Positions 8,098 to 17,019 are shown, counted from the first letter of the stretch. The stretch is 64,000 nt of DNA from Streptomyces klenkii (GCF_003626645.1 NZ_RBAM01000002.1:620001-684000); one strand, 5' to 3'. Numbers and translations are program-made. Notes: generated by a model not told the origin, from the sequence alone.

Positions 8098-8694
8098 CTA
8101 CTTCAGCCGGGCCATCAGGGCGTGCTCGACCAAAGTGATCAGAGCGCTCTTCGCCTCGTTGCGGTGGCGGGCGTCGGTCGTGATGATCGGCGTGTCCGGC
8201 CCGATCTGGAGCGCCTCGCGGACCTCCTCGGGAGCGTAGGGCTGGTGCCCGTCGAAGCCGTTGAGGGCGATGACGAAGGGCAGGCCGCTGTTCTCGAAGT
8301 AGTCAACCGCGGGGAAGCAGTCGGCGAGACGGCGGGTGTCGACGAGCACCACGGCGCCGATGGCACCGCGGACCAGGTCGTCCCACATGAACCAGAAACG
8401 GTCCTGGCCCGGCGTACCGAACAGATAGAGGATCAGGTCGTCATCGAGGGTGATACGGCCGAAATCCATCGCCACGGTCGTCGTGGTCTTGTCCTGAACG
8501 TGGCTCAGATCGTCGATCCCCGCCGAGGCGGAGGTCATGACGGCTTCGGTGCGCAGCGGACTGATTTCCGAGACCGCGCCGACGAACGTGGTCTTGCCCA
8601 CGCCGAAGCCGCCCGCCACCACGATCTTCGCGGAGGTGGTGGAGCGGCCCGTGCCGCCACCACCCATCCCCCCGCTAGAGCTTCCGAAGTCCAC
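8098..8694 (-). CDS. cvnD: Conservon 2 GTPase CvnD
   Basis: This is a 198-residue Ras-like GTPase, last gene of the second conservon. It has P-loop GGFGVGKTT near residues 28-36, FGTPGQDRF for switch II and ALNGFD for base recognition. It differs from the first CvnD mainly in a five-residue longer Gly-rich N-terminus (SSSGGMGGGGTGRS) and about nine scattered substitutions. Third positions are also mostly identical over 2941-3490 versus 8113-8690, which suggests recent duplication or gene conversion. It overlaps cvnC by 20 nt, exactly as in conservon 1. Confidence 0.93.
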   Translation of the reverse strand: MDFGSSSGGMGGGGTGRSTTSAKIVVAGGFGVGKTTFVGAVSEISPLRTEAVMTSASAGIDDLSHVQDKTTTTVAMDFGRITLDDDLILYLFGTPGQDRFWFMWDDLVRGAIGAVVLVDTRRLADCFPAVDYFENSGLPFVIALNGFDGHQPYAPEEVREALQIGPDTPIITTDARHRNEAKSALITLVEHALMARLK

Positions 8695-9082
8695 TGAGAA
8701 CCCTTTCGAGCAGTGTCACGTCCGGCGTCCCGCCGGACTCTCCGCTGCCGCCCGGCTGGTGGATCGCCACCATGCCGGCCTCCGCCAGGTCCGCGACGAG
8801 AATGCGCGCCACGCCGAGCGGCATGTTCAGCAGGGCCGAGACCTCGGCGACCGACTTGACCTCGCGGCACAGGTGGCAGATGCGCTGGTGCTCGGGGAGC
8901 AGGGTCCCGAGCACGGCCGGGTCGGCCGTGGAGCTGACCAGCGCCTCGATGGCGAGCTGGTAGCGCGGCCGGGTGCGGCCGCCCGTCATGGCGTAGGGGC
9001 GGATCAGCGGCTCTTCGCCTTCACTCCCGTACGGCGCATGATGAGAGGCGCCGTACGGGCCGGGCGAGGCGGGCGGGGTCAT
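8675..9082 (-). CDS. cvnC: Conservon 2 DUF742 protein CvnC
   Basis: This 135-residue protein starts at ATG 9082, chosen because GGAGG lies 4 bp upstream; longer readings of the frame run back into cvnB and lack a ribosome site. It has a short N-terminus (about 35 residues) and then the DUF742 core with RPYAMTGGRTRPRYQLAIEAL, LPEHQRICHLCREVKSVAEVSALL and LGVARILVADLAEAGMVAIHQ. It lacks the long Pro/Gln-rich N-terminus of the conservon 1 CvnC. A 104-bp gap separates it from cvnB, as in conservon 1 (82 bp). Confidence 0.9.
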   Translation of the reverse strand: MTPPASPGPYGASHHAPYGSEGEEPLIRPYAMTGGRTRPRYQLAIEALVSSTADPAVLGTLLPEHQRICHLCREVKSVAEVSALLNMPLGVARILVADLAEAGMVAIHQPGGSGESGGTPDVTLLERVLSGLRKL

Positions 9083-9186
9083 GAATCCTCCGGACGGGAC
9101 AGCAGGACTGGCAATAATGCCGTCGGGCGCGGGCCGGTGGGGGGTTTTCGGCCGTACGGTCGGACGGGATCGGCGGTAAACATCGG

Positions 9187-9609
9187 TCAGTTCAGCAGAC
9201 TGCCCTGGAGCTCGGCGCGGAGGTCCGGGGTGAGGACGTTGCCCGCGCGGTCGACGAGGAGGGCCATCTCGTAGCCGACGAGGCCGATGTCGCACTCGGG
9301 GTGCGCCAGCACGGCCAGCGAAGAACCGTCGGAGACGGACATGATGAAGAGGAAGCCGCGCTCCATCTCCACTACGGTCTGGTTGACGGGGCCGCCCTCG
9401 AAGATGCGGGAGGCTCCGGCGGTCAGCGACGTCAGGCCGGAGGCCACGGCCGCCAGCTGGTCGGCGCGGTCCCTCGGGAAACCTTCGGACATCGCCAGAA
9501 GGAGTCCGTCGGCGGAGACCACGACGGTGTGGGACACCCCTGGGGTGTTCTCCACGAAACTGGTGATCAACCAGTTCAGGTTCTGCGCCGCCTGGCTCAT
9601 CGGACTCAA
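9187..9609 (-). CDS. cvnB: Conservon 2 roadblock/LC7 protein CvnB
   Basis: This is a 140-residue roadblock/LC7 protein. TTG 9609 directly abuts the cvnA stop and has GGAG 6 bp upstream; an ATG three codons in (9600) is the alternative. It matches the first CvnB at all but two positions (Pro for Ala after FEGG, Val for Ile in MSVSDG). The DNA is also nearly identical across about 410 bp. The two B proteins would therefore be expected to interact with each other's partners. Confidence 0.93.
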   Translation of the reverse strand: MSPMSQAAQNLNWLITSFVENTPGVSHTVVVSADGLLLAMSEGFPRDRADQLAAVASGLTSLTAGASRIFEGGPVNQTVVEMERGFLFIMSVSDGSSLAVLAHPECDIGLVGYEMALLVDRAGNVLTPDLRAELQGSLLN

Positions 9610-12600
9610 CTAACGCTCCTGCTGGTAGGTGGGGTCAACGTTGTGGTTGCCCGTGGTCGAGGTGTTGCCGGCCTGACGCCCCTGCTGGATGCCCCGGCGG
9701 AGGTTGGTCAGACGGCCGCGCACGTCGTCGGGCGCACGCGAGACCTGCGGGCCGACCTGCGGGACCGCCTGCGTTTCCGCAGTGCCGTCGACGAGGTTCG
9801 CGCGCGGCACGCGGCGCGGCAGGCCGGAGGCGGTGGTGCCGCCCGAGGCGGGCTCGCGGACCTGCTCGGCCCGGCGCCAGCGCTCGTCGTTGGGGGACTG
9901 GCGCCAGTTGTCGGCCGCGGGCTGCTGGGCCTGGGGCGCCTGCGGGGCCTGGCGGGTCTGCGGGACGGGGCGGGCCTGCGAGGGGCGGACCGGCCGGCCC
10001 GCCTGCGGGGCCCGCGGCACGTCGCCGAGCGGACCGCGCTCCGGGTCCTGGAGGGACCGGCTCGGCTGACGCTTCGGAAGGCTGTCCGTGGACGGGGCCT
10101 GCGCGGACTGCTCCGGCGCGGCGGCCTGGTCCTCGGCGGTGCCCCGGAACCAGTTGGACTCCAGCTCCTCGAACAGCGGCGAGCTGTGCCCGGCCTCACG
10201 CAGCGCCGGACGGGCGAACTGACCGGTGGTGCTGGTCAGCGGGTCGTCATCGGCTTCCGGCTGGGCGTACTGGCCGGAGGTGCTGTTCGGCGTGTCGCCC
10301 TGTACGGGGCGGGCGAACTGGCCCGACGTGCTGTTCGGTGCCTCGCCGAGGGCGGGGCGGTCGTACTGGCCCGAGGTGCTGCTGGGCGTGTCGCCCTGCA
10401 TGGGGCGGGCGTACTGACCGGACGTGCTGTTCGGTGCCTCGCCGAGGGCGGGGCGCTCGTACTGGCCGGACGTGCTGCTGGGCGTGTCGCCCTGCATGGG
10501 GCGGGCGAACTGGCCCGACGTGCTGTTCGGGGCGTCGACGGGGCGGGGGCGCTCGAACTGCCCCGTGCCGCCGGACGCGTCCGGACCCGCACCGATCGCC
10601 GGGAACTCGGCGGTGTCGCCGGGACCGGCGCTCGGCAGGGCCGCACGGGGCGAGGCCTGAGGCGCGGGGAACTGCCCCGTGCGCTCGACGTCCTCGTGAC
10701 CGCGCGGCGTGTCCTGCGCGGAGCGCGAGGAGTTGTTGCCGGCGACCGGCCAGTCGTCCACGGGGGCGGCGGGCTTCGGCGCCTGGGGCGCCTTGGGCGC
10801 GCCGGAGGACTGCTCGCTGCCCCAGCTCGGGGCCTGACGGGCCGGAAGCTCGCCGGCGCCGTTGCCGCGACCGGACTGGCCGTTCTGACCGTTCTGGCCC
10901 GGCTGACCGGGGCGGCCGCCCTGCTGGTTCGGCTGCGCGGGCTGCTGCTTGCGGCGGCCCTTGCCCGCCTGAGGCGTGCCCGCCTGAGGCGCGGGCGGCG
11001 GCACCGCGGCGGGGCCGCCGTTGCCACGGGTCGGCAGCGCGGGGCGGCCGCCGGCACCCTGGGCGGGCGCCTGGCCCGCACCGCCGCGCGGCGTGGTGTC
11101 GAAGAGGCTGCCCGCGGCGGGGTTGGCGCCACCGGGCGCCGGGGCGGGACGCGCGGGCAGGCCGCCGTCGGGCGCACCCTGGCGCGGGGGCAGCGCGGGG
11201 CGCTGCTGGCCGCCCGCGGCCGGCACCTGCCGGCGCGGGGCGGGAGCCGCGAGGCCGGGGTTGCCGCCCGGGGCGCCGGGCGCACCGTTGCCGCCGGCCG
11301 GGGGCACGGCGCCGGGCATCGGCTTCTTGCCGCCCTGGGCGACGTCGACCGGCAGCATGACGAGCGCGGTCGTACCGCCCGAGTCGGACGGCCGGAGCTG
11401 GATGCGGATGCCGTGTCGCAGGGACAGGCGGCCGACCACGAACAGACCCATGCGCCGCGAGACCGAGACGTCCACGGTCGGCGGGCTGGCGAGCCGCTCG
11501 TTGATGGAGGCGAGGTCCTCCTGGGAGAGACCGATGCCGGTGTCGTGGATCTCGACCAGCACCCGCCCGTCGGGCAGGGCGTGGCCGGTGACCTTGACCT
11601 TGGTCTGCGGGGAGGAGAACGACGTCGCGTTCTCCAGCAGCTCGGCGAGGAGGTGCACGAGGTCGTTGACAACGCGGCCGGCGACCTCGGTCGGCGGCAC
11701 GCCGCTCAGCTCGATGCGCTCGTACTGCTCCACCTCGGACGCGGCGGCGCGGAGCACGTCGACGAGCGGCACGGGGCGGGTCCACCGGCGGCCCGGCTCC
11801 TCACCCGCGAGGACGAGGAGGTTTTCGCCGTTACGGCGCATGCGGGTCGCGAGGTGGTCGAGCTTGAACAGCGAGGACAGCTGGTCCGGGTCGGCCTCGC
11901 GGCTCTCGAGCTCGGAGATGAGCGAGAGCTGACGCTGGATGAGGCCCTGGCTCCGGCGCGAGAGGTTGGTGAACATCGCGTTGACGTTGCCCCGCAGAAG
12001 GGCCTGCTCGGCGGCGAGGCGGACGGCCTCGCGGTGCACGTCGTCGAAGGCCGCGGCCACCTTGCCGATCTCGTCGAGGCTGTGCACGCCGACGGACTCC
12101 ACGGACGTGTCGACGTCCTGCGGGTCGGTCTCGGAGAGCTGCTTGACGAGCTCGGGCAGACGGTCCTGGGCGACTCGCTGGGCGGTGTCCTGAAGGCGGC
12201 GCAGCGAGCGCACCATGGAGCGGGCCACGACGAAGGCGCCGACGAGCGAGATGCCGAGGACGAGGATGATCAGGACACCGTTGAGGATGGCCTCCTGCTG
12301 GGCTTCGTCACGCAGCTCGAGGGCCTTCTGCTCCATCTGGGAGAGCAGGGTCTGCTCGATCTTGGACATCTCGCCGAGCTTGACCGAGGCCTGGTCGTAC
12401 CAGTCCTTGTAGGACTTCGGCTCGTTCTTGATGCCGTCGGCCTTGGTGAAGACGCGGTCGGTGTAGGTCTTGGCGGTCGTGATGTCCGGGTTGCCGCCGT
12501 TGATCGCCTGGAGCAGCTGCTGGGAGTCGCCGCCGCGGATGGCGGTGAAGCGGCGGATCGCCTCGTTCTCCGCGTCGTACGCCTCGCGACCGTACTGCTG

Positions 12601-13422
12601 GTCGTTCTGCGAGAGGTACGGGCCCTTCTTGTTGGCGAGGGCGGCGCTGATGACGGCGCGCTGGATCGACGCGTACTCCTTGGCGGCGGAGAACGTCGCC
12701 AGGGCACGCGTGCTGGTGATCATATCGGCGTTGCTGGTCGCCTGGGCCATGTCCTGGGACAGCGACAGCAGGGCGTTGATCAGGCCGTCGTAGTTGTTGA
12801 CCGACCGGGCGATGTAGTCGCTCTGGCTCGGCTTGAACGAGTCGTCCCGGACCTGCTTGATCTTGTTCAGCTGCCGGGTGATGTCGACCAGGGTGGTCTG
12901 CACGCCGACCATCGTCGGGTCGGTCGGCTTCACGCCCCGGGTGGTCCCGTTGAAGGCGTCGATGGCCTGGTTGGTCTTCTCCCGCGACGCGGTCACGGCG
13001 TCGTCGCCGGGGTTGCCGTCCATCATCGGGCCGGCGGACCGGTCGCGCTCCTCCTGGAGCGCGTTGGCGAGCTGGGTCGCCTTGCCGGTCATGTCCGTGA
13101 GGAGCTTCATGTGGTCGAGCTGGTCGACGTTGGTGAGCGCGTCGTTGATCCGCAGACCACCCAGCGTCGTCGCGGCGACGACCGGCAGGGCCAGCAGGGA
13201 GACGAGGCGGGTACTAATGCGCCAGTTGCGCAGGGCTATTCGTGAGCCCGGCCCGCTCGGCAGCTTGGCCTTGTTCGCCTTGGCCTTCGCCTTTGACGTG
13301 GCCTGCGGCCGGTCGGCGGATCCGTCGCCGGCCTGCCCCTCGGCGGACGGGCCGCGGTCGGTCGCACCGCGCGGCTCCGGCTCCGCCGCAGCGCTGCCAT
13401 CCCTCTTGAAACGTCCCTGCAC
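9610..13422 (-). CDS. cvnA: Conservon 2 sensor histidine kinase-like protein CvnA
   Basis: This sensor has about 1270 residues from GTG 13422 (VQGRFKRDG), chosen because the sequence upstream of it is Pro-rich, unlike the family, and an AGAGG lies 12 bp upstream; a longer in-frame reading to 13578 exists. Membrane segments are near residues 70-90 and 377-400. The sensor region between them has about 285 residues, and the kinase-type ATPase has ELLENATSFSSP, DTGIGL and GLFVVGRLSLRHG. From about residue 690 the tail is long, Pro/Ala/Gly/Gln-rich, and contains 16-residue repeats (see 10205-10560). The sensor region differs from that of conservon 1, so the stimuli are probably different. Its stop abuts cvnB. 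Confidence 0.93.
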   Translation of the reverse strand: MQGRFKRDGSAAAEPEPRGATDRGPSAEGQAGDGSADRPQATSKAKAKANKAKLPSGPGSRIALRNWRISTRLVSLLALPVVAATTLGGLRINDALTNVDQLDHMKLLTDMTGKATQLANALQEERDRSAGPMMDGNPGDDAVTASREKTNQAIDAFNGTTRGVKPTDPTMVGVQTTLVDITRQLNKIKQVRDDSFKPSQSDYIARSVNNYDGLINALLSLSQDMAQATSNADMITSTRALATFSAAKEYASIQRAVISAALANKKGPYLSQNDQQYGREAYDAENEAIRRFTAIRGGDSQQLLQAINGGNPDITTAKTYTDRVFTKADGIKNEPKSYKDWYDQASVKLGEMSKIEQTLLSQMEQKALELRDEAQQEAILNGVLIILVLGISLVGAFVVARSMVRSLRRLQDTAQRVAQDRLPELVKQLSETDPQDVDTSVESVGVHSLDEIGKVAAAFDDVHREAVRLAAEQALLRGNVNAMFTNLSRRSQGLIQRQLSLISELESREADPDQLSSLFKLDHLATRMRRNGENLLVLAGEEPGRRWTRPVPLVDVLRAAASEVEQYERIELSGVPPTEVAGRVVNDLVHLLAELLENATSFSSPQTKVKVTGHALPDGRVLVEIHDTGIGLSQEDLASINERLASPPTVDVSVSRRMGLFVVGRLSLRHGIRIQLRPSDSGGTTALVMLPVDVAQGGKKPMPGAVPPAGGNGAPGAPGGNPGLAAPAPRRQVPAAGGQQRPALPPRQGAPDGGLPARPAPAPGGANPAAGSLFDTTPRGGAGQAPAQGAGGRPALPTRGNGGPAAVPPPAPQAGTPQAGKGRRKQQPAQPNQQGGRPGQPGQNGQNGQSGRGNGAGELPARQAPSWGSEQSSGAPKAPQAPKPAAPVDDWPVAGNNSSRSAQDTPRGHEDVERTGQFPAPQASPRAALPSAGPGDTAEFPAIGAGPDASGGTGQFERPRPVDAPNSTSGQFARPMQGDTPSSTSGQYERPALGEAPNSTSGQYARPMQGDTPSSTSGQYDRPALGEAPNSTSGQFARPVQGDTPNSTSGQYAQPEADDDPLTSTTGQFARPALREAGHSSPLFEELESNWFRGTAEDQAAAPEQSAQAPSTDSLPKRQPSRSLQDPERGPLGDVPRAPQAGRPVRPSQARPVPQTRQAPQAPQAQQPAADNWRQSPNDERWRRAEQVREPASGGTTASGLPRRVPRANLVDGTAETQAVPQVGPQVSRAPDDVRGRLTNLRRGIQQGRQAGNTSTTGNHNVDPTYQQER
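10205..10560 (-). repeat. 16-residue tandem repeats in the CvnA tail
   Basis: About seven 48-bp units encode STSGQ(Y/F)xRP followed by seven to eight variable residues. Two versions alternate, ending ALGEAPN and MQGDTPS, so there is a 96-bp higher-order period. The DNA of alternate units is nearly identical, which suggests recent expansion and likely length variation between strains. Confidence 0.8.
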
Positions 13423-13907
13423 TAGCGTCGCAACCTCTGGACCAGGCGCCCCGCCGGTAGAAGGCGGGACGGTGTCGAGTCGTGGGGGGACCGCGGTTGC
13501 CCCCTGGCGGTCCGTGGAATTCCAGCACAGTGGCAGATCTCCAACAAGGCCGGTGCACCGCACCGGCTCCGGCATCACGCTCAGTGCCGGAATTCGTCAC
13601 GGGGCGTAGAGGACCAGGGCCTTTATAAGGGGCTTATTCGGACAGATCGCAGGGTCGGCGAGGAGGCTCGTCGGGTGTCCCAGATTCCATGATCAGGAGC
13701 GGAACGTCAGGTTCAGGCCTGCAATGTCCGTTTCGCGAGCGCTGAACCGCCGTCCGGTTTGCGGCATATTTCGGCGTACTCGTGAGCAAACTCACAAGCA
13801 GCTGAGGACTTCACTCGCGGACGCGTGGGGATAGGCGCGCCTAGCCTGGTCCTTTACACAGGCCGCGAGAACGACCAGCGCACCACGACACCGCGAGGCA
13901 GTAAGTG
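13423..13907. promoter_or_regulatory. Divergent intergenic region between conservon 2 and the 72-residue gene
   Basis: This 485-bp spacer holds the 14-mer TGGAATTCCAGCAC at 13515-13528, 93 bp upstream of cvnA and identical to the copy before conservon 1. Next to it is a perfect dyad GCCGGTGC-ACC-GCACCGGC at 13549-13567. A second GGAATTC occurs near 13588. An A+T-richer stretch with CTTTATAAGG lies near 13620. Near the rightward gene there is GTGAG-CAAA-CTCAC at 13782-13795. No gene is seen in it. Confidence 0.55.
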
Positions 13908-14126
13908 ATGACCACGACGACGAAGCTGACGTCCCGGAATGCGACCCCGAAGGCGAACCGCAAGACCGCCAACCCGCGTCGCACGACGCTCGTCCACCTC
14001 GACGACAGCGCCTCTCTGCGGATCGCCGAGGCCGTCGCCCACGCCACCGAGCTCCCGCAGGTCACCGCGAACCCGCGCCGCACCGTGCTGATGACGGCCC
14101 CCGTCATCGTCCTCCCGCAGGACTGA
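13908..14126 (+). CDS. Small conserved-looking protein of unknown function
   Basis: This 72-residue protein starts at ATG 13908, with GTG 13905 just before it and a GAGG 6 bp further upstream. It is basic and Thr/Ala-rich at the N-terminus (MTTTTKLTSRNATPKANRK) and contains the pentamer NPRRT twice, near residues 26-30 and 54-58, each followed by a hydrophobic stretch (TLVHLDD and VLMTAPVIVLP). The family is not recognised. S. coelicolor has a small hypothetical gene at this place between the conservon and the FAH gene, from memory. No signal peptide or membrane helix is evident. A strong hairpin follows 11 bp after the stop. Confidence 0.7.
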   Translation: MTTTTKLTSRNATPKANRKTANPRRTTLVHLDDSASLRIAEAVAHATELPQVTANPRRTVLMTAPVIVLPQD

Positions 14127-14136
14127 GCCCGCTCGG

Positions 14137-14160
14137 GGGCCGGGGCGGCGGCCCCGGCCC
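14137..14160 (+). terminator. Hairpin terminator
   Basis: GGGCCGGGGC at 14137-14146 pairs perfectly with GCCCCGGCCC at 14151-14160 around a four-base loop. It lies 11 bp after the small gene's stop and ends that transcript before the FAH-family gene. Confidence 0.75.
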
Positions 14161-14301
14161 GTCCCGGCCCGGCTCCGGACCCGCCCTCCGCGGCGGGACC
14201 GCCTCCGCGGCCGGACCCGGCGCGCACGGGTGACCCGGCGGCCCCCGCGATAGCCTGGGGTCTCAGACTCCGGCCGGATCAGATAGGGGCAAAAGCTTCC
14301 C

Positions 14302-15084
14302 GTGCGCATCGCCAGGTTCTCCATCGACGGCAACGTCGGCTACGGCGTCGTGGAGGGGGATGCCGCCACAGAAGGCGGCCCCGTCCTCGACATCATCAAG
14401 GGCATCCCCTACGGCGACTTCGAGCGCTCCGGGACGAAGGTCCCGCTGGACAAGGTCCGGCTGCTCCCGCCCGTCCTGCCCAGCAAGGTCGTGGCCATCG
14501 GCCGCAACTACGCGGAGCACGCCGCCGAGCTCGGCAACGAGGTCGGCGACCTCCCCGTGGCCTTCCTCAAGCCCTCCACCTCGGTGATCGGCCCCGGCGC
14601 CGCCATCGAGTACCCCTCCTTCTCCAGCGAGCTGCACCACGAGGCCGAGCTGGCCGTCGTCATCGGCCGCATGTGCCGCGAGGTCCCGCGCGAGCGCGTC
14701 AAGGACGTCATCCTCGGCTACACCTGCGCCAACGACGTCACCGCGCGCGACGCCCAGCAGCGCGAGAAGCAGTGGGCCCGCGCCAAGGGCTTCGACACCT
14801 CCTGCCCGCTCGGCCCCTGGATCGAGACCGAGCTGGACCCGAGTGACCTCGGGATCATGTGCACGGTCAACGGCGAACAGCGTCAGCTGGGCCGCACGGC
14901 CGACATGGTGCGCTCCATCGAGGACCTGATCGTCCACATCACCGAGGCGATGACGCTGCTCCCCGGCGACGTCGTCCTCACGGGCACCCCGGCCGGAGTC
15001 GGACCGCTCAACGTCGGCGACGAGGTCGCCGTCACCATCGAAGGCATCGGCACTCTCACCAACAAGGTGATCAAGCGTGGCTAA
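14302..15084 (+). CDS. Fumarylacetoacetate hydrolase family protein
   Basis: This 260-residue protein starts at GTG 14302. It has the FAH/HpcE fold landmarks: [13 protein letters not shown] near residue 68, [13 protein letters not shown] near 112 (the metal-binding HxExE region), [14 protein letters not shown] near 140, [12 protein letters not shown] and [15 protein letters not shown]. Members hydrolyse or decarboxylate acylpyruvates, oxaloacetate or 2-hydroxyhepta-2,4-diene-1,7-dioate-type compounds using a divalent metal. Substrate cannot be assigned from sequence alone. The stop overlaps the gltX start by 8 bp, so the two are co-transcribed and probably translationally coupled, a pairing conserved in Streptomyces. 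Confidence 0.92.
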   Translation: MRIARFSIDGNVGYGVVEGDAATEGGPVLDIIKGIPYGDFERSGTKVPLDKVRLLPPVLPSKVVAIGRNYAEHAAELGNEVGDLPVAFLKPSTSVIGPGAAIEYPSFSSELHHEAELAVVIGRMCREVPRERVKDVILGYTCANDVTARDAQQREKQWARAKGFDTSCPLGPWIETELDPSDLGIMCTVNGEQRQLGRTADMVRSIEDLIVHITEAMTLLPGDVVLTGTPAGVGPLNVGDEVAVTIEGIGTLTNKVIKRG

Positions 15085-16549
15085 CGCGAACGTCCGCGTA
15101 CGTTTCTGTCCCTCCCCGACCGGCAACCCCCACGTGGGCCTGGTCCGCACCGCCCTCTTCAACTGGGCGTTCGCCCGCCACCACGGCGGCACCCTGGTCT
15201 TCCGCATCGAGGACACCGACGCGGCGCGCGACTCCGAGGAGTCGTACGAGCAGCTCCTCGACTCGATGCGCTGGCTGGGCTTCGACTGGGACGAGGGCCC
15301 CGAGATCGGCGGCCCCCACGCGCCGTACCGCCAGTCGCAGCGCATGGACATCTACAAGGACGTCGCGCAGAAGCTCCTGGACGGCGGCTACGCGTACCGC
15401 TGCTACTGCACCGCCGAGGAGCTCGACGAGCGCCGCGAGGCCGCCCGCGCCGCCGGCCGCCCCTCCGGCTACGACGGCAAGTGCCGCGTCGTCACGCCCG
15501 AGCAGCAGGCGGCGTACGAGGCCGAGGGCCGCGCCTCCATCGTGCGCTTCCGGATGCCCGACGAGGCCATCACCTTCACCGACCTCGTCCGCGGCGAGCT
15601 GACCTTCACCCCGGAGAACGTGCCGGACTACGGCATCGTCCGGGCCAACGGCGCGCCGCTCTACACGCTGGTCAACCCCGTCGACGACGCGCTGATGGAG
15701 ATCACCCACGTCCTGCGCGGCGAGGACCTGCTCTCTTCCACGCCCCGGCAGATCGCCCTCTACAAGGCGCTGATCGAGCTGGGCGTCGCCAAGACCGTCC
15801 CGGAGTTCGGCCACCTGCCGTACGTGATGGGCGAGGGCAACAAGAAGCTCTCCAAGCGCGACCCGCAGGCCTCCCTCAACCTCTACCGGGAGCGCGGCTT
15901 CCTCCCGGCGGGCCTGCTCAACTACCTCTCGCTGCTGGGCTGGTCGCTCTCCGCCGACCAGGACATCTTCTCGATGGACGAGATGGTCGCGGCCTTCGAC
16001 ATCAAGGACGTCAACGCCAACCCGGCCCGCTTCGACCTCAAGAAGGCCGAGGCGATCAACGCCGACCACATCCGGCAGCTGGACGTGAAGGCGTTCGCCG
16101 AGGCCTGCGAGCCCTGGCTGCGGGCGCCCCACGCCCCCTGGGCGCCGGAGGCCTTCGACCGGGCCGCCTGGGAGGCCATCGCGCCCCACGCCCAGACCCG
16201 CCTCACGGTCCTGTCCGACATCACCGCCAACGTCGACTTCCTCTTCCTCGACGAGCCGGCCGAGGACGAGGCGTCCTGGGCCAAGGCGATGAAGGAGGGC
16301 TCGGACGCCCTGCTGCGCACGGCCCGCGCCAAGCTGGCCGACGCCGAGTGGAACGCCGAGGCCGTCAAGGCCGCCGTCGTCGCCGCCGGCGAGGAGCACG
16401 GCCTGAAGCTCGGCAAGGCCCAGGCGCCGGTCCGCGTCGCCGTCACCGGCCGCACGGTCGGCCTGCCGCTGTTCGAGTCCCTGGAGATCCTGGGGCGCGA
16501 GCGCACGCTCGCCCGCGTGGACGCGGCGCTGGCGAAGCTCACCGCGTGA
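15077..16549 (+). CDS. gltX: Glutamyl-tRNA synthetase
   Basis: This 490-residue class I synthetase charges tRNA-Glu. In organisms lacking GlnRS it also charges tRNA-Gln with Glu, for later amidation by GatCAB. The HIGH-type motif is [23 protein letters not shown] near residue 16, and KMSKS is KLSKRDP near 258. RVSP-type [15 protein letters not shown] and the zinc-region equivalent are followed by the alpha-helical anticodon-binding domain. GTG 15077 overlaps the upstream gene. Directly downstream lie two tRNA-Gln and three tRNA-Glu genes, the enzyme's own substrates, an arrangement known from S. coelicolor. Confidence 0.97.
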   Translation: MANANVRVRFCPSPTGNPHVGLVRTALFNWAFARHHGGTLVFRIEDTDAARDSEESYEQLLDSMRWLGFDWDEGPEIGGPHAPYRQSQRMDIYKDVAQKLLDGGYAYRCYCTAEELDERREAARAAGRPSGYDGKCRVVTPEQQAAYEAEGRASIVRFRMPDEAITFTDLVRGELTFTPENVPDYGIVRANGAPLYTLVNPVDDALMEITHVLRGEDLLSSTPRQIALYKALIELGVAKTVPEFGHLPYVMGEGNKKLSKRDPQASLNLYRERGFLPAGLLNYLSLLGWSLSADQDIFSMDEMVAAFDIKDVNANPARFDLKKAEAINADHIRQLDVKAFAEACEPWLRAPHAPWAPEAFDRAAWEAIAPHAQTRLTVLSDITANVDFLFLDEPAEDEASWAKAMKEGSDALLRTARAKLADAEWNAEAVKAAVVAAGEEHGLKLGKAQAPVRVAVTGRTVGLPLFESLEILGRERTLARVDAALAKLTA

Positions 16550-16574
16550 TCGCCGCCTGACGCACGGCCCGCAC

Positions 16575-16610
16575 GGGGCCCGGCAGCCCCTCCCGGAGCT
16601 GCCGGGCCCC
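16575..16610 (+). terminator. gltX terminator
   Basis: GGGGCCCGGCAGC at 16575-16587 pairs perfectly with GCTGCCGGGCCCC at 16598-16610 around a 10-base loop. It lies 25 bp past the gltX stop and separates gltX from the tRNA transcript. Confidence 0.85.
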
Positions 16611-16640
16611 GCGGCGTCTGTGCGGGAGCGTCTATCGATT

Positions 16641-16669
16641 TTGGCGCCCCGTCCTCCTTCGGGTAATGT
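16641..16669 (+). promoter_or_regulatory. Candidate promoter of the tRNA cluster
   Basis: TTGGCG at 16641-16646 and TAATGT at 16664-16669 are separated by 17 bp, close to the main sigma-factor consensus. It lies between the gltX terminator and the first tRNA, about 85 bp upstream of it. Confidence 0.55.
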
Positions 16670-16754
16670 TCTTCCTGCGCCGCCCGAGAGGGCCGAGAGG
16701 CCGGAGCGGAGGGCGCAAGCCGGACAAGACCCCCTGAGGGGGGTGGAGTTACGG

Positions 16755-16826
16755 TGGGGTATGGTGTAATTGGCAGCACGAGGGTTTCTGGTTCCCTTAG
16801 TCTAGGTTCGAGTCCTGGTACCCCAG
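16755..16826 (+). tRNA. tRNA-Gln (CTG), copy 1
   Basis: The 72-nt cloverleaf has acceptor arms TGGGGTA and TACCCCA with G as discriminator base, a GGTTCGAGTCC T-arm and anticodon CTG. The loop-proximal pair of the anticodon stem is T-T, unlike in copy 2. No CCA is encoded. Confidence 0.93.
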
Positions 16827-16907
16827 CAAGAGAAATTCTTCACCGAAATTCTCTCGCAAAACTACTGGTAAAGTAGAAACGCGCGAAAGCGCAAAAGTGA
16901 AGTGCAA

Positions 16908-16980
16908 GCCCCCGTTGTGTAGCGGCCTAGCACGCCGCCCTCTCAAGGCGGTAGCGCCGGTTCGAATCCGGTCGGGGGTA
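16908..16980 (+). tRNA. tRNA-Glu (CTC), copy 1
   Basis: The 73-nt cloverleaf has acceptor arms GCCCCCG and CGGGGGT (first pair G-T), a CGCCG...CGGCG-type anticodon stem, anticodon CTC in CCTCTCAAGG, and a GGTTCGAATCC T-arm. CCA is not encoded. It is identical to copies 2 and 3. Confidence 0.93.
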
Positions 16981-17019
16981 CAGATTTCCACTCAGGGGGA
17001 CCTGAAGGAGATCGCTAGG

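Noticed and set aside
10256..10560. CRISPR-like spaced repeats
   Set aside because: The period is 48 bp and encodes protein repeats in frame within cvnA; there are no variable spacers.
9301..13245. A 1314-codon plus-strand open frame opposite cvnA of conservon 2
   Set aside because: It is an antisense frame kept open by the G+C-rich third positions of cvnA. It lacks domain motifs and has an Arg/Gly/Ala/Val/Leu-biased composition.
16797..16991. Short minus-strand frame over the tRNA array
   Set aside because: It is made of tRNA complement (it contains PDRIRTG and GYQDSNLD, typical of translated tRNA genes).
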